Shown one piece after another: positions 43,457 to 52,382 of a stretch of DNA of 64,000 nucleotides (the first letter of the stretch is position 1; the number at the start of each line of letters is the position of its first letter). The position numbers and the translations under genes are program-made. Source of the DNA: Mitsuaria chitosanitabida ATCC BAA-476 = NBRC 102408 (lineage in GTDB: Bacteria; Pseudomonadota; Gammaproteobacteria; Burkholderiales; Burkholderiaceae_C); assembly GCF_001598255.1 (NCBI RefSeq), contig NZ_BCYP01000042.1, forward strand, positions 1 through 64,000, given 5' to 3'. Below the pieces are notes generated by a model. It saw only the letters and a list, made by a program, of their open reading frames with translations, was not told the origin of the DNA and did no database searches.

Positions 43457-44335
43457 TCAGAGCGTCATTGCCGCGCTCATCGCCTGTTCCATGTGGCGGG
43501 GCTGGCGGCGCAGCGCCTCCAGCTCGTTGACCGCGCAGCGCGCCAGCGTGACCAGCGCCTCGCGCTGACGCTCCCGCAGGCGGCGCGGCAGCCGGTCCAT
43601 CACGCACAAGCTGCCGACCACCTCGCCGCCGTACAACGCCAGCGGCACCGACGCGTAGAAGCGCACATACGGCGCGCCCTGCACCAGCGGATGGTCCGCG
43701 AAGCGCGCGTCGTGCCAGGTGTCCGGCACCTCGATCAGCGGCCCCTCGTTGACCACGTGCGAGCAGAAGCCGCGATCGCGCGGCAGCAGCCGCACGCTCA
43801 GCCCCGACACGCCGATCAGGCGGTGATCCTCGTGATCCAGCAGGCCGATCGCGGCCATGCCGCTGCCGCTGATGTCGCAGGCCAGATCCGCCAGCTCGTC
43901 GAAGGCCTCGTGCACCCGCGACTGCACGTCCAGGCCGTCGACCGCGGCCTGACGCTCGTCCTCGCCCGAGGTCAGCGGGGGCAACCAGCTCCGCAGCAGC
44001 GCCAGCACCTCGTCGGTCTGGCGGCTCTTGTCGAAGAAGCCGGAGATGCCGTGCTCCGCGCAGGCGCGCCGCATCTCCTCGTAATAGCTGTTGCTCAGCA
44101 CGACCACCCGGGCGCCGATGCCGAGCTGGCGCACCGCCCGCAGCACGCGCAGGCCGCTGCCCGGCTGCAGTGCCAAGTCCATCAGCACCACGTCCGGCTG
44201 GGTCCGGGCAATCACCTGGATGGCGGACGGCTCGTCCGCCGCCTCCCCCACGACATGCAGCCTGGGTTCGCTCGCCAGCAGGGCCTGCAGTTGCAGGCGC
44301 ACGGTGCTTGAACTCTCGACGATGACAACGTTCAT
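43457..44335 (-). CDS. Response-regulator receiver protein with GAF domain
   Basis: The 292-residue product has a receiver domain (1-118) with phosphoacceptor Asp in VVLMDLAL and Lys in FFDKS, but the usual acidic pair near the start is ESS (IVESSS) instead of DD, so magnesium binding may be altered. A GAF domain (about 145-270) includes [20 protein letters not shown], the same subtype as in the GAF-GGDEF protein at 57562-58530. No DNA-binding or enzymatic output domain. AAGGGAG precedes the ATG. It probably relays a signal by protein contact; the kinase is not adjacent. Confidence 0.82.
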   Translation of the reverse strand: MNVVIVESSSTVRLQLQALLASEPRLHVVGEAADEPSAIQVIARTQPDVVLMDLALQPGSGLRVLRAVRQLGIGARVVVLSNSYYEEMRRACAEHGISGFFDKSRQTDEVLALLRSWLPPLTSGEDERQAAVDGLDVQSRVHEAFDELADLACDISGSGMAAIGLLDHEDHRLIGVSGLSVRLLPRDRGFCSHVVNEGPLIEVPDTWHDARFADHPLVQGAPYVRFYASVPLALYGGEVVGSLCVMDRLPRRLRERQREALVTLARCAVNELEALRRQPRHMEQAMSAAMTL

Positions 44336-44490
44336 GACACAACTCCCTTATGGCATCAGTGTCTCCTTCAGGTCCGGCGCCGGGCAGTCAGCGTTCACGG
44401 CACCCGCTGTGCGCCTCCGCGTAAACCCGTGTCAGCCATCCCTTACAGCGGGCGCGATGGCCGCCCGCTCGGGCGCCGGTCGCCCCAGGC

Positions 44491-44520
44491 CGGACAGGTC
44501 TTGCCATCCTTTGGGACAAT
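44491..44520 (+). promoter_or_regulatory. mnmA promoter, possibly leaderless
   Basis: CGGACA (44491-44496) and GACAAT (44515-44520) are 18 bp apart and match sigma-70 boxes at 4 of 6 positions each or better. The -10 ends 8 bases before the ATG, so transcription would begin at or next to the start codon. Confidence 0.5.
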
Positions 44521-44528
44521 CCCGCCCC

Positions 44529-45668
44529 ATGTCCCCGTCGTCTCTCCCTCCGGGCGCCCTCGCTGGCGGCCCCAAGCAACGCCTCGTCGTCGGCCTGTCC
44601 GGCGGCGTCGATTCCGCCGTCTCCGCCTGGCTGCTCAAGCAGGCGGGCCATGAGGTCGTCGGCATCTTCATGAAGAACTGGGAAGACGACGACGACAGCG
44701 AGTACTGCTCCTCCAACATCGACTTCGTCGACGCTGCCGCCGTGGCCGACGTCATCGGCATCGAGATCGAGCACGTCAACTTCGCCGCCGAGTACAAGGA
44801 CCGCGTCTTCGCCGAGTTCCTGCGCGAGTACCAGGCCGGCCGCACGCCCAATCCCGACGTGCTGTGCAACGCCGAGATCAAGTTCAAGGCCTTCCTCGAC
44901 CACGCCATGCGCCTGGGCGCCGAGAAGATCGCCACCGGCCATTACGCCCGGGTGCGCGACGTCGCCGGCCGCACCCAGCTGCTCAAGGGCCTCGACCCGC
45001 TCAAGGACCAGAGCTACTTCCTGCACCGTCTGAACCAGGCCCAGCTGCGCAAGACCGTCTTCCCGGTCGGCGACCTGCCCAAGACCGAGGTCCGCCGCAT
45101 CGCCGAGGAGATCGGCCTGCCCAACGCCAGGAAGAAGGACTCCACCGGCATCTGCTTCATCGGCGAGCGCCCGTTCCGCGAGTTCCTCAACCGCTACCTG
45201 TCCCACCAGCCCGGCCCCATCAAGGACGAGCGCGGCCGCAAGGTCGGCGAGCACGTCGGACTCTCGTTCTACACGCTGGGCCAGCGCCAGGGCCTGGGCA
45301 TCGGCGGGATCAAGGAGAAGGGCGCCCCGCGCGGCGGTGGCGCGCACGAGCCCTGGTTCGTCGCCCGCAAGGACCTGGAGACCAACACCCTGGTCGTCGT
45401 CCAGGGCCACGACCACCCGCTGCTGCTCAGCCGCAGCCTGGTCGCGCAGGACCTGAGCTGGACGGACACGCCGCCCGACTTCGGTGGCTTCGGCGCCAAG
45501 ACCCGCTACCGCCAGGCCGACGCGGCCTGCGCCCTCACGCCTGGTAGCGGAACCATCCGCCTGGACTTCCCCCAGCCGCAGTGGGCCGTCACGCCGGGCC
45601 AGAGCGCCGTGCTCTACGACGGCGAGGTCTGTCTGGGCGGCGGCGTCATTTCCGAGGCGATCGCCTGA
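44529..45668 (+). CDS. mnmA: tRNA-specific 2-thiouridylase
   Basis: The 379-residue product starts with the PP-loop [16 protein letters not shown] (about residues 19-34), has the two catalytic cysteines in [14 protein letters not shown] and [10 protein letters not shown], and the C-terminal beta-barrel ending GGGVISEAI. It makes the 2-thio group of s2U34 in tRNAs for Lys, Glu and Gln, taking sulphur from the Tus relay. Length fits the family (about 365-380). An open frame runs upstream, but homology begins after this ATG. No Shine-Dalgarno is visible, consistent with the promoter placement. Confidence 0.95.
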   Translation: MSPSSLPPGALAGGPKQRLVVGLSGGVDSAVSAWLLKQAGHEVVGIFMKNWEDDDDSEYCSSNIDFVDAAAVADVIGIEIEHVNFAAEYKDRVFAEFLREYQAGRTPNPDVLCNAEIKFKAFLDHAMRLGAEKIATGHYARVRDVAGRTQLLKGLDPLKDQSYFLHRLNQAQLRKTVFPVGDLPKTEVRRIAEEIGLPNARKKDSTGICFIGERPFREFLNRYLSHQPGPIKDERGRKVGEHVGLSFYTLGQRQGLGIGGIKEKGAPRGGGAHEPWFVARKDLETNTLVVVQGHDHPLLLSRSLVAQDLSWTDTPPDFGGFGAKTRYRQADAACALTPGSGTIRLDFPQPQWAVTPGQSAVLYDGEVCLGGGVISEAIA

Positions 45669-45766
45669 GCGCGCGCCGGGCGGGATGCCCGGCACGGCGA
45701 GCCTGCAACTCATCCTCCGAATCGGGGTACTCGTCGCATCCGGCGACGGCGAGGGCGATCGGCCCA

Positions 45767-45815
45767 TGACAATGCACACATTCCGGCCAGCAAGTCATGG
45801 GGATTTGCTGGCCGG
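45767..45815 (+). promoter_or_regulatory. Possible -10 (TGACAAT) with an 11-bp inverted repeat before the kinase gene
   Basis: TGACAAT (45767-45773) is followed by CCGGCCAGCAA (45783-45793) and TTGCTGGCCGG (45805-45815), an 11-bp perfect inverted repeat with an 11-base loop, ending 18 bases before the kinase ATG. It could be an operator at the start of transcription, a leader hairpin, or the terminator of mnmA. Confidence 0.45.
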
Positions 45816-45833
45816 TGTCTTGTGTCCGTCGTG

Positions 45834-47120
45834 ATGCCTGTCACCCGCCTGGAAGCTCCCCCCTTGGATCGCCTGTTAGCCCGCATCGCCCAACCGGCCT
45901 TCGTGCTGCGCATCGCCGCCCTGGCGATCTGCCTGCTGGAGCTGGCCTCGGCGATCTGGGGCCTGATGGGCAACCCGACCGAACCCTACGACGGCGTGCT
46001 TGCCAGCCTGTACCGCCGCACCGGCGGCGACAGCCACGACGCGCCCTTCGTGCTCGTGTGCCTGGGCCTGGTGATGCTCTTCGCCTGGCACTTCTGGCAG
46101 CTGGCGCGGCAACAGCACCTGGACCAGCCGCCGCGCGACGCGCTCGCCCGCGTGCTGCTGCTGGACCTGCTGGCGCTGCTGGTCACGCCCGGACTGCCCT
46201 TCCTCGTCACCGTGCTGGCGGCCTTGCTGCTGAACGTGCGGCGCGCCTTTGTCTTCGCGCTGGCGCAGGTGGTGATCAACGTCGCGCTGTACTGGCTGCT
46301 GCCCAGCGAGGCGCAGCGCATGGAACAGCTCCAGCCCGACCTGCCCTGGTGGCTGAACACGCTGGGGCTGGCGATCTCGATGGTGGCGCTGCACGGGATG
46401 GCCTTCGGGCTGGGCCGGCTGGCCGCGGCGGAGGCCGAGCGCCGCCGTTGGTTCCAGGCCATGCTGGCCGAAAAGCACAGCGGCGAGCGCCTCCAGATGG
46501 AGCAGCTGCGCTACGCCGAGCGCATGCACATGGCGCGCGAGCTGCACGACGTGATGGGCCACCACCTGACCGCGCTCAACCTGCACCTGCAGCTGAGCGA
46601 GGCCCTGCTCCAGCGCCACGACGAGGCCGGCGCCGCGCAGGCCGTGGAGAAGGCCAAGCTGGGCGCGGCGGGGCTGCTGGCGGAAGTCCGCGCGGCGGTG
46701 TCGCGCGAGCGCGAGAGCCAGCGCATCAACCTCGAGACGGCGCTGCGCACCTTGGCCGACGGCATCGCCAGCACGCAGATCGAGCTGGCGCTGGATCCGG
46801 TGGCGCAAGACCTGACCCCGCGCTGCGCGCATGCGTTGCTGCGCTGCGTGCAGGAGGCGGTGACCAACGCGGTGCGCCACGCCGGCGCGACCCGCGTGAA
46901 GGTCAGCCTGTGCACGGTGGACGCCGATGGCGGCGTGTCGACGAGCGGCACGCAGGTCCAGGTGCGGGTTGACGACAATGGCCGGGGCACGCGCAAGCTG
47001 CGCGAGGGCAACGGCTTGAAGGGCATGCAGGAGCGCATGGCCGAACTGGGCGGGACGATGCAGGTGCTGCGGCATCACCCCGGCTTTCTGATCGAACTGA
47101 ACTGCCCCCGGCGCGCATGA
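45834..47120 (+). CDS. Histidine kinase, DesK-like (HisKA_3)
   Basis: The 428-residue product has five to six N-terminal membrane helices (about 20-205) with almost no extracytoplasmic domain, a short coiled coil, and the kinase core: ERMHMARELHDVMGHHLTAL (His at about residue 239), VQEAVTNAVRHAGATR and DDNGRGTRKLREGNGLKGM. This is the DesK/NarX-type kinase that pairs with LuxR-type regulators, and such a gene follows after 50 bases. A membrane-state or small lipophilic signal is likely by family analogy. GTG starts at 45822 or 45831 are possible. Confidence 0.88.
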   Translation: MPVTRLEAPPLDRLLARIAQPAFVLRIAALAICLLELASAIWGLMGNPTEPYDGVLASLYRRTGGDSHDAPFVLVCLGLVMLFAWHFWQLARQQHLDQPPRDALARVLLLDLLALLVTPGLPFLVTVLAALLLNVRRAFVFALAQVVINVALYWLLPSEAQRMEQLQPDLPWWLNTLGLAISMVALHGMAFGLGRLAAAEAERRRWFQAMLAEKHSGERLQMEQLRYAERMHMARELHDVMGHHLTALNLHLQLSEALLQRHDEAGAAQAVEKAKLGAAGLLAEVRAAVSRERESQRINLETALRTLADGIASTQIELALDPVAQDLTPRCAHALLRCVQEAVTNAVRHAGATRVKVSLCTVDADGGVSTSGTQVQVRVDDNGRGTRKLREGNGLKGMQERMAELGGTMQVLRHHPGFLIELNCPRRA

Positions 47121-47170
47121 CGGCGCCGATCATTCGGCGGCGCCCGCGGGGCGGCCGTCAAGGAGACGAG

Positions 47171-47818
47171 ATGAGCGACAACACGATCAAGCTGCTGCTG
47201 GTGGAAGACCAGCAACTGGTGCGCGAAGGTCTGAAGGGCCTGCTGGCGCTGCATGAGGACATCCGCCTGATCGGCGAGGCCTCGGACGGCGCGGAGGCGC
47301 TGGAGCTGCTGGCGCGCGAGCAGCCCGACGTGATCCTGTCGGACATGCGCATGCCGCGGCTGGACGGCATCGGGCTGATCCGGGCGCTGGCGGCGCGGGC
47401 GCTGAAGATCCCGGTGGTGCTGCTGACCACCTTCGACGACACGTCCGCCTTCGACGAGGCGGTGCGGGCGGGGGCGCGGGGCTTCCTGCTCAAGGCCATC
47501 AGTCCGGACACGCTGGTGCAGGCGCTGCGCGACGTGGTGGGCGGATCGACCGCCCTGCGGCCGCTGCTGACCGAGCGCATGGAGCGCGCCCCGGTGGAGC
47601 GCGCCTTCGCCGCGACGCCCGAGCCCGAGCCGCTCAGCCCCAAGGAGCTGCAGGTGCTGCGCCTGGTGGCCAGCGGTCGCAGCAACACCGAGATCGCCGC
47701 CCTGCTGGGCAACAGCGAGGGCGTCATCAAGAACCACTGCTCCGCGGTGTTCGCGAAGATGGGCGTGCGGGATCGCACGCAGGCCGTGCTGCGCGCGATC
47801 GATCTGGGCTGGATCTGA
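47171..47818 (+). CDS. LuxR-type response regulator paired with the DesK-like kinase
   Basis: The 215-residue product has a receiver domain with LLLVEDQQLVREGL, phosphoacceptor Asp in VILSDMRMPRLDG and Lys in GFLLKAISPD, then a GerE/LuxR helix-turn-helix (LSPKELQVLRLVASGRSNTE to GVIKNHCSAVFAKMGV). AGGAGA precedes the ATG at 47171. It is cotranscribed with the kinase and should be phosphorylated by it. Target genes are not evident. Confidence 0.92.
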   Translation: MSDNTIKLLLVEDQQLVREGLKGLLALHEDIRLIGEASDGAEALELLAREQPDVILSDMRMPRLDGIGLIRALAARALKIPVVLLTTFDDTSAFDEAVRAGARGFLLKAISPDTLVQALRDVVGGSTALRPLLTERMERAPVERAFAATPEPEPLSPKELQVLRLVASGRSNTEIAALLGNSEGVIKNHCSAVFAKMGVRDRTQAVLRAIDLGWI

Positions 47819-47886
47819 TCCGCCCGCATCCGACCCGACGGGATCCGGTCGATCGCTCCGCCCTCACGAGCGGCTGAAGTCGAACT

Positions 47887-47924
47887 CCCTCGCCCACGAA
47901 GTGGGAGAGGGCGGGGGAGAGGGT
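47887..47924. repeat. Dispersed C/G-rich intergenic repeat, copy 3
   Basis: CCCTCGCCCACGAAGTGGGA then GAGGGCGGGGGAGAGGG. It lies between two convergent genes (stops at 47818 and 47935), where it can act as a two-way terminator. Confidence 0.7.
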
Positions 47925-47934
47925 CTTCGGGCTC

Positions 47935-48396
47935 TCAGATCCAGAGGTCGTAGTCCTGCAGGGCGCGGATGCGGCGCTCCACCGACAGGAAGTGGGCGGC
48001 GCCGACTTCACCGACGGCCTTGACCACGCGCGGGTGGTACTTCTTGTAGAGCTTCTGCTCCGCGTCCACGTAGCCCAGGTAGCCACGCGAGAAGTACTTC
48101 GACTGCGCGTTGGTGGGCTTGTCGCCGACGCCCACGAATTCCACCGACATGCGGGTGAACTGGCGGTTCAGGACCGACAGCTCGCGCTCGTAGGCCTCGT
48201 AGATCGGCAGGAAACGCTTGGTCTGGGCCTCGTCCAGCTGCATGGCCTTGAGCACGACCGCCTTGCGGTCGGCGCGCACGGCGTCGCGCAGGGTCTGCGC
48301 CTGGGCGGCGTCGGGCACCGGCGCGGGGTCGGCGAAAGCCGGCAGCGCGGCGGTCAAGGACAGGCACAGCGCGGACAGCGCGGCGAACTTCTTCAT
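47935..48396 (-). CDS. Small exported hypothetical protein
   Basis: The 153-residue product has a clear signal peptide (about 1-22, ALPAFA). The mature part is helical and basic/aromatic: MQLDEAQTKRFLPIYEAYER (about 53-72) and YKKYHPRVVKAVG. It recalls periplasmic LTxxQ/Spy-like helical proteins by composition, but no LTxxQ motif is present. AGGGAAGAG precedes the ATG. Function unknown. Confidence 0.78.
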   Translation of the reverse strand: MKKFAALSALCLSLTAALPAFADPAPVPDAAQAQTLRDAVRADRKAVVLKAMQLDEAQTKRFLPIYEAYERELSVLNRQFTRMSVEFVGVGDKPTNAQSKYFSRGYLGYVDAEQKLYKKYHPRVVKAVGEVGAAHFLSVERRIRALQDYDLWI

Positions 48397-48441
48397 AACT
48401 CTTCCCTCGTGAACCGGCCGGACAGCGACCGCGCGCGAATT

Positions 48442-49212
48442 CTAGGGAGCGGGATTTGCCCTCGCCCCCCGGGACTTCACGGGGGGCGCCGCCCAGGCGC
48501 CGCAATCCGGCGGCAAGGGGAAGGGGTCGTCCATGGCCGAGCCCTCGATCAGGCCGCGCCGCAGCGCCTCGGTCGCCGCCTGGGTGCGGCTGCGGGCGCC
48601 CAGCTTCTGCAGCAGCGTCTTCACATGCGTCTTGACCGTGCCCGGCGCCACGCCCAGGCGCTGACCGATGGACTTGTTGTCCAGGCCGGTGCACAGCATC
48701 CGCAGCACGTCGTGCTCGCGCGGGGTGAGGTCGTCGCCCAGCCAGCCCTCGGCGATCAGACCGGCGGCCGTGCGGCACAGGTAGCGCCTGCCGGCGGCCA
48801 CGGCCCGGGCGGCGTCGCGCAGCTCCTCGACCGAGCAGGCGGCATGCACATAGCCCAGCACCCCGGCCGACATCGCGTCCCGCACCCGGCCGCCATGCGA
48901 CACCGGCCCGATCACCAGCCAATGCGCCGGGGCCATGCCACCGCGGCGCGGCTGGGTCGCCGAGGCGGCCAGCATCGCGAGTGCCCCTTCGTGATCGGCC
49001 ACGATCAGGGGCGGGCGCTCCGGCACGGACGCCGCGGCGGGCTGGTTCTCCGCGCCGTCGCGGGCCCGGAAGAAGGGCGACAGGGCCGCGACCAGGCCGG
49101 CCCGCAGCAGCGGGTTGCGATGGACCACGACGGCTTCCGACAGGGTGGACGCTGCGCTGGCGGCACCGAAGGCGGTGGGGGCGGCGGCATTCGAGCGCTC
49201 GGTCACGGACAT
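48442..49212 (-). CDS. LuxR-family regulator with degenerate receiver domain
   Basis: The 256-residue product has a receiver-like N-terminal part without the normal acidic pair (VVVHRNPLL) and without the conserved Lys (YVHAACS), and ADHEG near the phosphoacceptor position. The LuxR helix-turn-helix is intact (LTPREHDVLRMLCTGLDNKS to APGTVKTHVKTLLQKLGARS). It likely works without phosphorylation. A Pro-rich tail follows. It is divergent from another LuxR-type regulator across 150 bases that contain a perfect inverted repeat. Confidence 0.83.
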   Translation of the reverse strand: MSVTERSNAAAPTAFGAASAASTLSEAVVVHRNPLLRAGLVAALSPFFRARDGAENQPAAASVPERPPLIVADHEGALAMLAASATQPRRGGMAPAHWLVIGPVSHGGRVRDAMSAGVLGYVHAACSVEELRDAARAVAAGRRYLCRTAAGLIAEGWLGDDLTPREHDVLRMLCTGLDNKSIGQRLGVAPGTVKTHVKTLLQKLGARSRTQAATEALRRGLIEGSAMDDPFPLPPDCGAWAAPPVKSRGARANPAP

Positions 49213-49292
49213 CTCTGACTCCCTGCGTTGAACTGCCGCGGATCATCGAGACCGCTGCCGTACGGCGGAAGCCCCGGTCGAGTCGAGTCCCC

Positions 49293-49308
49293 CTACCCGA
49301 AAGGGTAG
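49293..49308. promoter_or_regulatory. CTACCC-GAAA-GGGTAG inverted repeat between divergent LuxR-type genes
   Basis: This perfect 6-bp inverted repeat with a 4-base spacer lies 70 bases before the rightward ATG and 80 bases before the leftward ATG. LuxR/NarL-type regulators bind short inverted repeats of this kind, so it is a candidate operator for one or both products. Confidence 0.5.
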
Positions 49309-49347
49309 TCGCCCCCCTCAACGGGGACGCCCGCCGGAGGGCCCCCC

Positions 49348-49353
49348 TATGAT
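49348..49353 (+). promoter_or_regulatory. Possible -10 (TATGAT), close to a start codon
   Basis: TATGAT ends 9 bases before the ATG of the response regulator gene, with GGGACG 18 bp upstream as a weak -35. A transcript from here would have almost no leader. Confidence 0.4.
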
Positions 49354-49362
49354 CGGCGCGCC

Positions 49363-50004
49363 ATGGTTCCCTACGCCGCCAATCTCGAGCAGATCCGCAT
49401 CCTCACCGTCGACGACCACCCGTTGATGCGCGAGGGCATCGCCGCGGTGATCGCCGACCAGCCCGACATGGTGGCCGTCGGCGAGGCGGGCAACGGCTGG
49501 CAAGGCCTGCAGATCTACGACCGGCTGCGCCCGGACGTGACGCTGATGGACATCCAGATGCCGGGGATGGACGGCCTGGAGGCGCTGGGCCGGCTGCGCA
49601 CGCTCAGCCCGACCGCGCGGGTCATCGTGCTGACCACCTTCAAGGCCGACGCCCAGGCCTACGAGGCGCTCAAGCTCGGCGCCGCCGGCTACCTGCTCAA
49701 GACCCAGCTGCGCACCGAGCTGCTGGACGCGATCCGCGCCGTGCATCGCGGCAACCGCTGGATCCCCAACGAGATCGCCCAGGAGATCGCCGCCCACGCC
49801 GGGCGCGAGACCCTCTCCACGCGGGAGGTCGACGTGCTGGAGCAGATCGCCCAGGGCCTGAGCAACCGCGAGATCGGCGGCGTGCTGTCGCTGTCCGAGG
49901 ACACCATCAAGGCGCGGGTGAAGACCATCCTGTCCAAGCTCGACGCGCGCGACCGCACGCATGCCGTCGTGCTGGCGCTCAAGCGCGGCCTGCTGCGGCT
50001 CTGA
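49363..50004 (+). CDS. LuxR-type response regulator
   Basis: The 213-residue product has an intact receiver (ILTVDDHPLMREGI, VTLMDIQMPGMDGLE with the phosphoacceptor Asp, GYLLKTQ with Lys) and a LuxR helix-turn-helix (LSTREVDVLEQIAQGLSNRE to EDTIKARVKTILSKLDARDR). No kinase gene is adjacent; the orphan 7TM kinase at 34657-36747 or the kinase at 45834 are possible partners by guess only. It sits directly before the chloroperoxidase cluster, which it might control. Confidence 0.9.
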   Translation: MVPYAANLEQIRILTVDDHPLMREGIAAVIADQPDMVAVGEAGNGWQGLQIYDRLRPDVTLMDIQMPGMDGLEALGRLRTLSPTARVIVLTTFKADAQAYEALKLGAAGYLLKTQLRTELLDAIRAVHRGNRWIPNEIAQEIAAHAGRETLSTREVDVLEQIAQGLSNREIGGVLSLSEDTIKARVKTILSKLDARDRTHAVVLALKRGLLRL

Positions 50005-50156
50005 GCCCTCGAGGCGATCCCGCCGCCGTTCATGGCGGCCCTGTGACGCTCCGGTAACGCCGGACTGCCTCCGACGGGATAGCCGGCCTTGCGCCATACG
50101 CGGCTATCGCCGACCCGGGTCGATTCCTAGGATCCCTGCATCCCTCGGAGACCCTC

Positions 50157-51146
50157 ATGACCTCAACCAAGACTCCCCCGGCCGACCCGACGCGCCGCGA
50201 CGTGCTGGCCCTCGGCGGCCAGCTCGCGCTCGCGTCGGCCATGCCGTTCGCGATGGGCGGCGCCGCCGAGGCGGCCACGTCCTCTTCCTCCAACCCCACC
50301 ACACATTCCCTTCCAGGAGCCCCCATGAGCTACGTCACCACCAAGGACGGCACCCAGATCTACTTCAAGGACTGGGGCACCGGCCAACCCGTCGTCTTCT
50401 CCCACGGCTGGCCGCTCAGCGCGGACGCCTGGGAAGACCAGATGCTGTTCCTGGGCCAGCACGGCTTCCGCGTCATCGCCCATGACCGCCGCGGCCACGG
50501 CCGCTCCAGCCAGAGCTGGAACGGCAACGACATGGACACCTACGCCGACGACCTGGCCGCGGTGCTGGACAAGCTGGACGTGAAGAACGCCATCCTGGTG
50601 GGCCACTCCACCGGCGGCGGCGAGGTCGCCCGCTACGTCGGCCGCCACGGCACCAAGCGCGTCGCCAAGGTCGTGCTGGTCGGCGCCGTGCCGCCGACGA
50701 TGATGAAGTCCGCCGCCTACCCGAACGGCCTGCCCAAGGACGTCTTCGACGGCATCCGCGCCGGCGTGACCGCCGATCGCTCGCAGTTCTACAAGGACCT
50801 GACGACGCCCTTCTTCGGCGCCAACCGCACCGGTTCCAAGGTCTCGCAGGGCATGCGCGACAGCTTCTGGCTGCAGGGCATGCAGGGCTCGCTGAAGTCG
50901 CAGTTCGACTGCATCAAGCAGTTCTCGGAAACCGACTTCACCGAAGACCTGAAGAAGATCAACGTGCCCACGCTGATCATCCACGGCGACGACGACCAGA
51001 TCGTCCCGATCGGCAACTCCGCCGAGCTGTCGGTCAAGCTGGTGCCCAACGCCAAGCTCAAGGTCTACCCGGGCGGCAGCCACGGCCTGGCCGCCACGGC
51101 CAAGGACCAGCTGAACGCCGACCTGCTGGCCTTCGCCAAGGGCTGA
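50157..51146 (+). CDS. Alpha/beta hydrolase, chloroperoxidase-like, with Tat signal
   Basis: The 329-residue product begins with a twin-arginine signal ([15 protein letters not shown]), then a short Ser/Thr linker, then a complete cofactor-free haloperoxidase-type hydrolase: [11 protein letters not shown], nucleophile elbow [13 protein letters not shown] (Ser), catalytic Asp in [10 protein letters not shown] and His in GGSHGLA. A second start is built in: the ATG at 50325 (residue 57) has AGGAG 6 bases upstream and gives exactly the cytoplasmic form of the family. The substrate is unknown; relatives are esterases or perhydrolases. First gene of the 50157-55413 cluster. Confidence 0.88.
   Translation: MTSTKTPPADPTRRDVLALGGQLALASAMPFAMGGAAEAATSSSSNPTTHSLPGAPMSYVTTKDGTQIYFKDWGTGQPVVFSHGWPLSADAWEDQMLFLGQHGFRVIAHDRRGHGRSSQSWNGNDMDTYADDLAAVLDKLDVKNAILVGHSTGGGEVARYVGRHGTKRVAKVVLVGAVPPTMMKSAAYPNGLPKDVFDGIRAGVTADRSQFYKDLTTPFFGANRTGSKVSQGMRDSFWLQGMQGSLKSQFDCIKQFSETDFTEDLKKINVPTLIIHGDDDQIVPIGNSAELSVKLVPNAKLKVYPGGSHGLAATAKDQLNADLLAFAKG
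50325..50327 (+). promoter_or_regulatory. Internal translation start with its own ribosome binding site
   Basis: AGGAG at 50314-50318, followed by CCCCC and ATG at 50325 in frame with the Tat-signal form. The encoded [18 protein letters not shown] is the normal N-terminus of cytoplasmic relatives. Confidence 0.6.
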
Positions 51147-51325
51147 TCGCCCGACTCCCGCCCCCCGGGCTCGGGGCCGTCCGTCCGCGGCGGCCCCGCC
51201 CTCGCGCCGACCGGCCGTGACGGCCCCGGCGTCCCTCGTTTCCGACTCGACGCCGACACGCGCTGGACTACCTTTGCATGAGACCGCCTCGCGCGCGTCG
51301 TGTCCCTTTCCTTCTGGAGATCTCC

Positions 51326-51979
51326 ATGTCCATCACCGCCAAGGCCGCTCCCGGCGCCAAGCTGCTGAACCCCACCGACCACACCCTGGTCATGATCGAC
51401 TTCCAGTCGCAGATGGCCTTCGCCACGCACTCGATCGGCGCCAACGACCTGCGCACCCACGCCGCGCTGGTGTCGCAGGCCGCCGCCGGTTTCGGCGTGT
51501 CGACCATCCTGACCACCGTCGCCGAGAAGAGCTTCTCCGGCCCGATGTTCGAGGAAGTCACCGCCCCCTTCCCCGGCCAGAAGCTGCTGGACCGCACCTC
51601 GATGAACACCTGGGAAGACCAGGCCGTCATCGACGAGATCAACCGCATCGGCAAGAAGCGCATCGTGCTGGCCGGCCTGTGGACCAGCGTCTGCATCGTG
51701 GGCCCGGCCCTGTCGGCGATCGACCAGGGCTTCGAGGTCTACGTGATCACCGACGCCTGCGGCGACGTCTCGGTCGAGGCGCACAATCGCGCGGTCGAGC
51801 GCATGGTCCAGGCCGGCGCGCAGCCGATGACCTCGCTGCAGTACCTGCTCGAGCTGCAGCGTGACTGGGCCCGCAGCGGCACCTACGACCTGACCACGGG
51901 CATCGCCCGCAAGGTCGGCGGCTCGTACGGCATCGGCATCAATTACGCCAAGACCATGTTCAACGCCCACGAGGGCTGA
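51326..51979 (+). CDS. Isochorismatase-family hydrolase
   Basis: The 217-residue product has the fold of cysteine hydrolases such as YcaC: catalytic Asp in LVMIDFQSQMAF (about residue 23), and the nucleophile Cys in VLAGLWTSVCIVGPAL (about 120), with the cis-peptide region before it. Close relatives carry the same AEKSFSGP and DRTSMNTWED stretches. The substrate is unknown (amides of small acids in characterised relatives). TGGAGA precedes the ATG at 51326. It follows the chloroperoxidase gene by 179 bases. Confidence 0.9.
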   Translation: MSITAKAAPGAKLLNPTDHTLVMIDFQSQMAFATHSIGANDLRTHAALVSQAAAGFGVSTILTTVAEKSFSGPMFEEVTAPFPGQKLLDRTSMNTWEDQAVIDEINRIGKKRIVLAGLWTSVCIVGPALSAIDQGFEVYVITDACGDVSVEAHNRAVERMVQAGAQPMTSLQYLLELQRDWARSGTYDLTTGIARKVGGSYGIGINYAKTMFNAHEG

Positions 51980-51998
51980 TCGCAGGAAGGCGGCCATC

Positions 51999-52382
51999 AT
52001 GAATGCATACGTCCTGTCGGCCGCCGTCGGCCTGCTCGTCGGCGTCCTCTACGGCGTCTTCAACGTGCGATCGCCGGCCCCGCCGGTGATCGCGCTGGTG
52101 GGCCTGCTGGGCATCCTCGCCGGGGAGCAGATCCCCGGCCTGGTGCGCCAGTGGATGCACCGCGACAACGCCACGCCCACGCACGTGAGCTGGCTGGAAC
52201 AGAAGGTGCGGCCGCACATGTTCGGCCGCATGCCCGGCTGCAACGAAGCCGGCACCGGTCCCGCGACCTCGGCCACGACGGCGCCCTCGGCGAACCCGCC
52301 GACCGCCTCCGCCGATCCCGCTCGCGCGACCTCGACGACCACCCCCGCTGCGGCGATCCCTGTGGAGACCAAAGATGTCTGA
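51999..52382 (+). CDS. XapX-domain membrane protein
   Basis: The 127-residue product has two membrane helices (about 4-20 and 29-47) with the XapX pattern GLLVGVLYGVFNVRSPAPPV and GLLGILAGEQ, then a basic/aromatic stretch and a Thr/Ala/Pro-rich cytoplasmic or periplasmic tail. XapX (DUF1427) is a small family without known function. AGGAAGG is before the ATG. Its end overlaps the next gene by 8 bases. Confidence 0.85.
   Translation: MNAYVLSAAVGLLVGVLYGVFNVRSPAPPVIALVGLLGILAGEQIPGLVRQWMHRDNATPTHVSWLEQKVRPHMFGRMPGCNEAGTGPATSATTAPSANPPTASADPARATSTTTPAAAIPVETKDV

Noticed and set aside
44399-44412. GG-N10-GC pattern resembling a sigma-54 promoter before mnmA
   Set aside because: Only the GG and GC pairs fit; the TTGC half is GTGC and a better sigma-70 pair lies closer to the gene.
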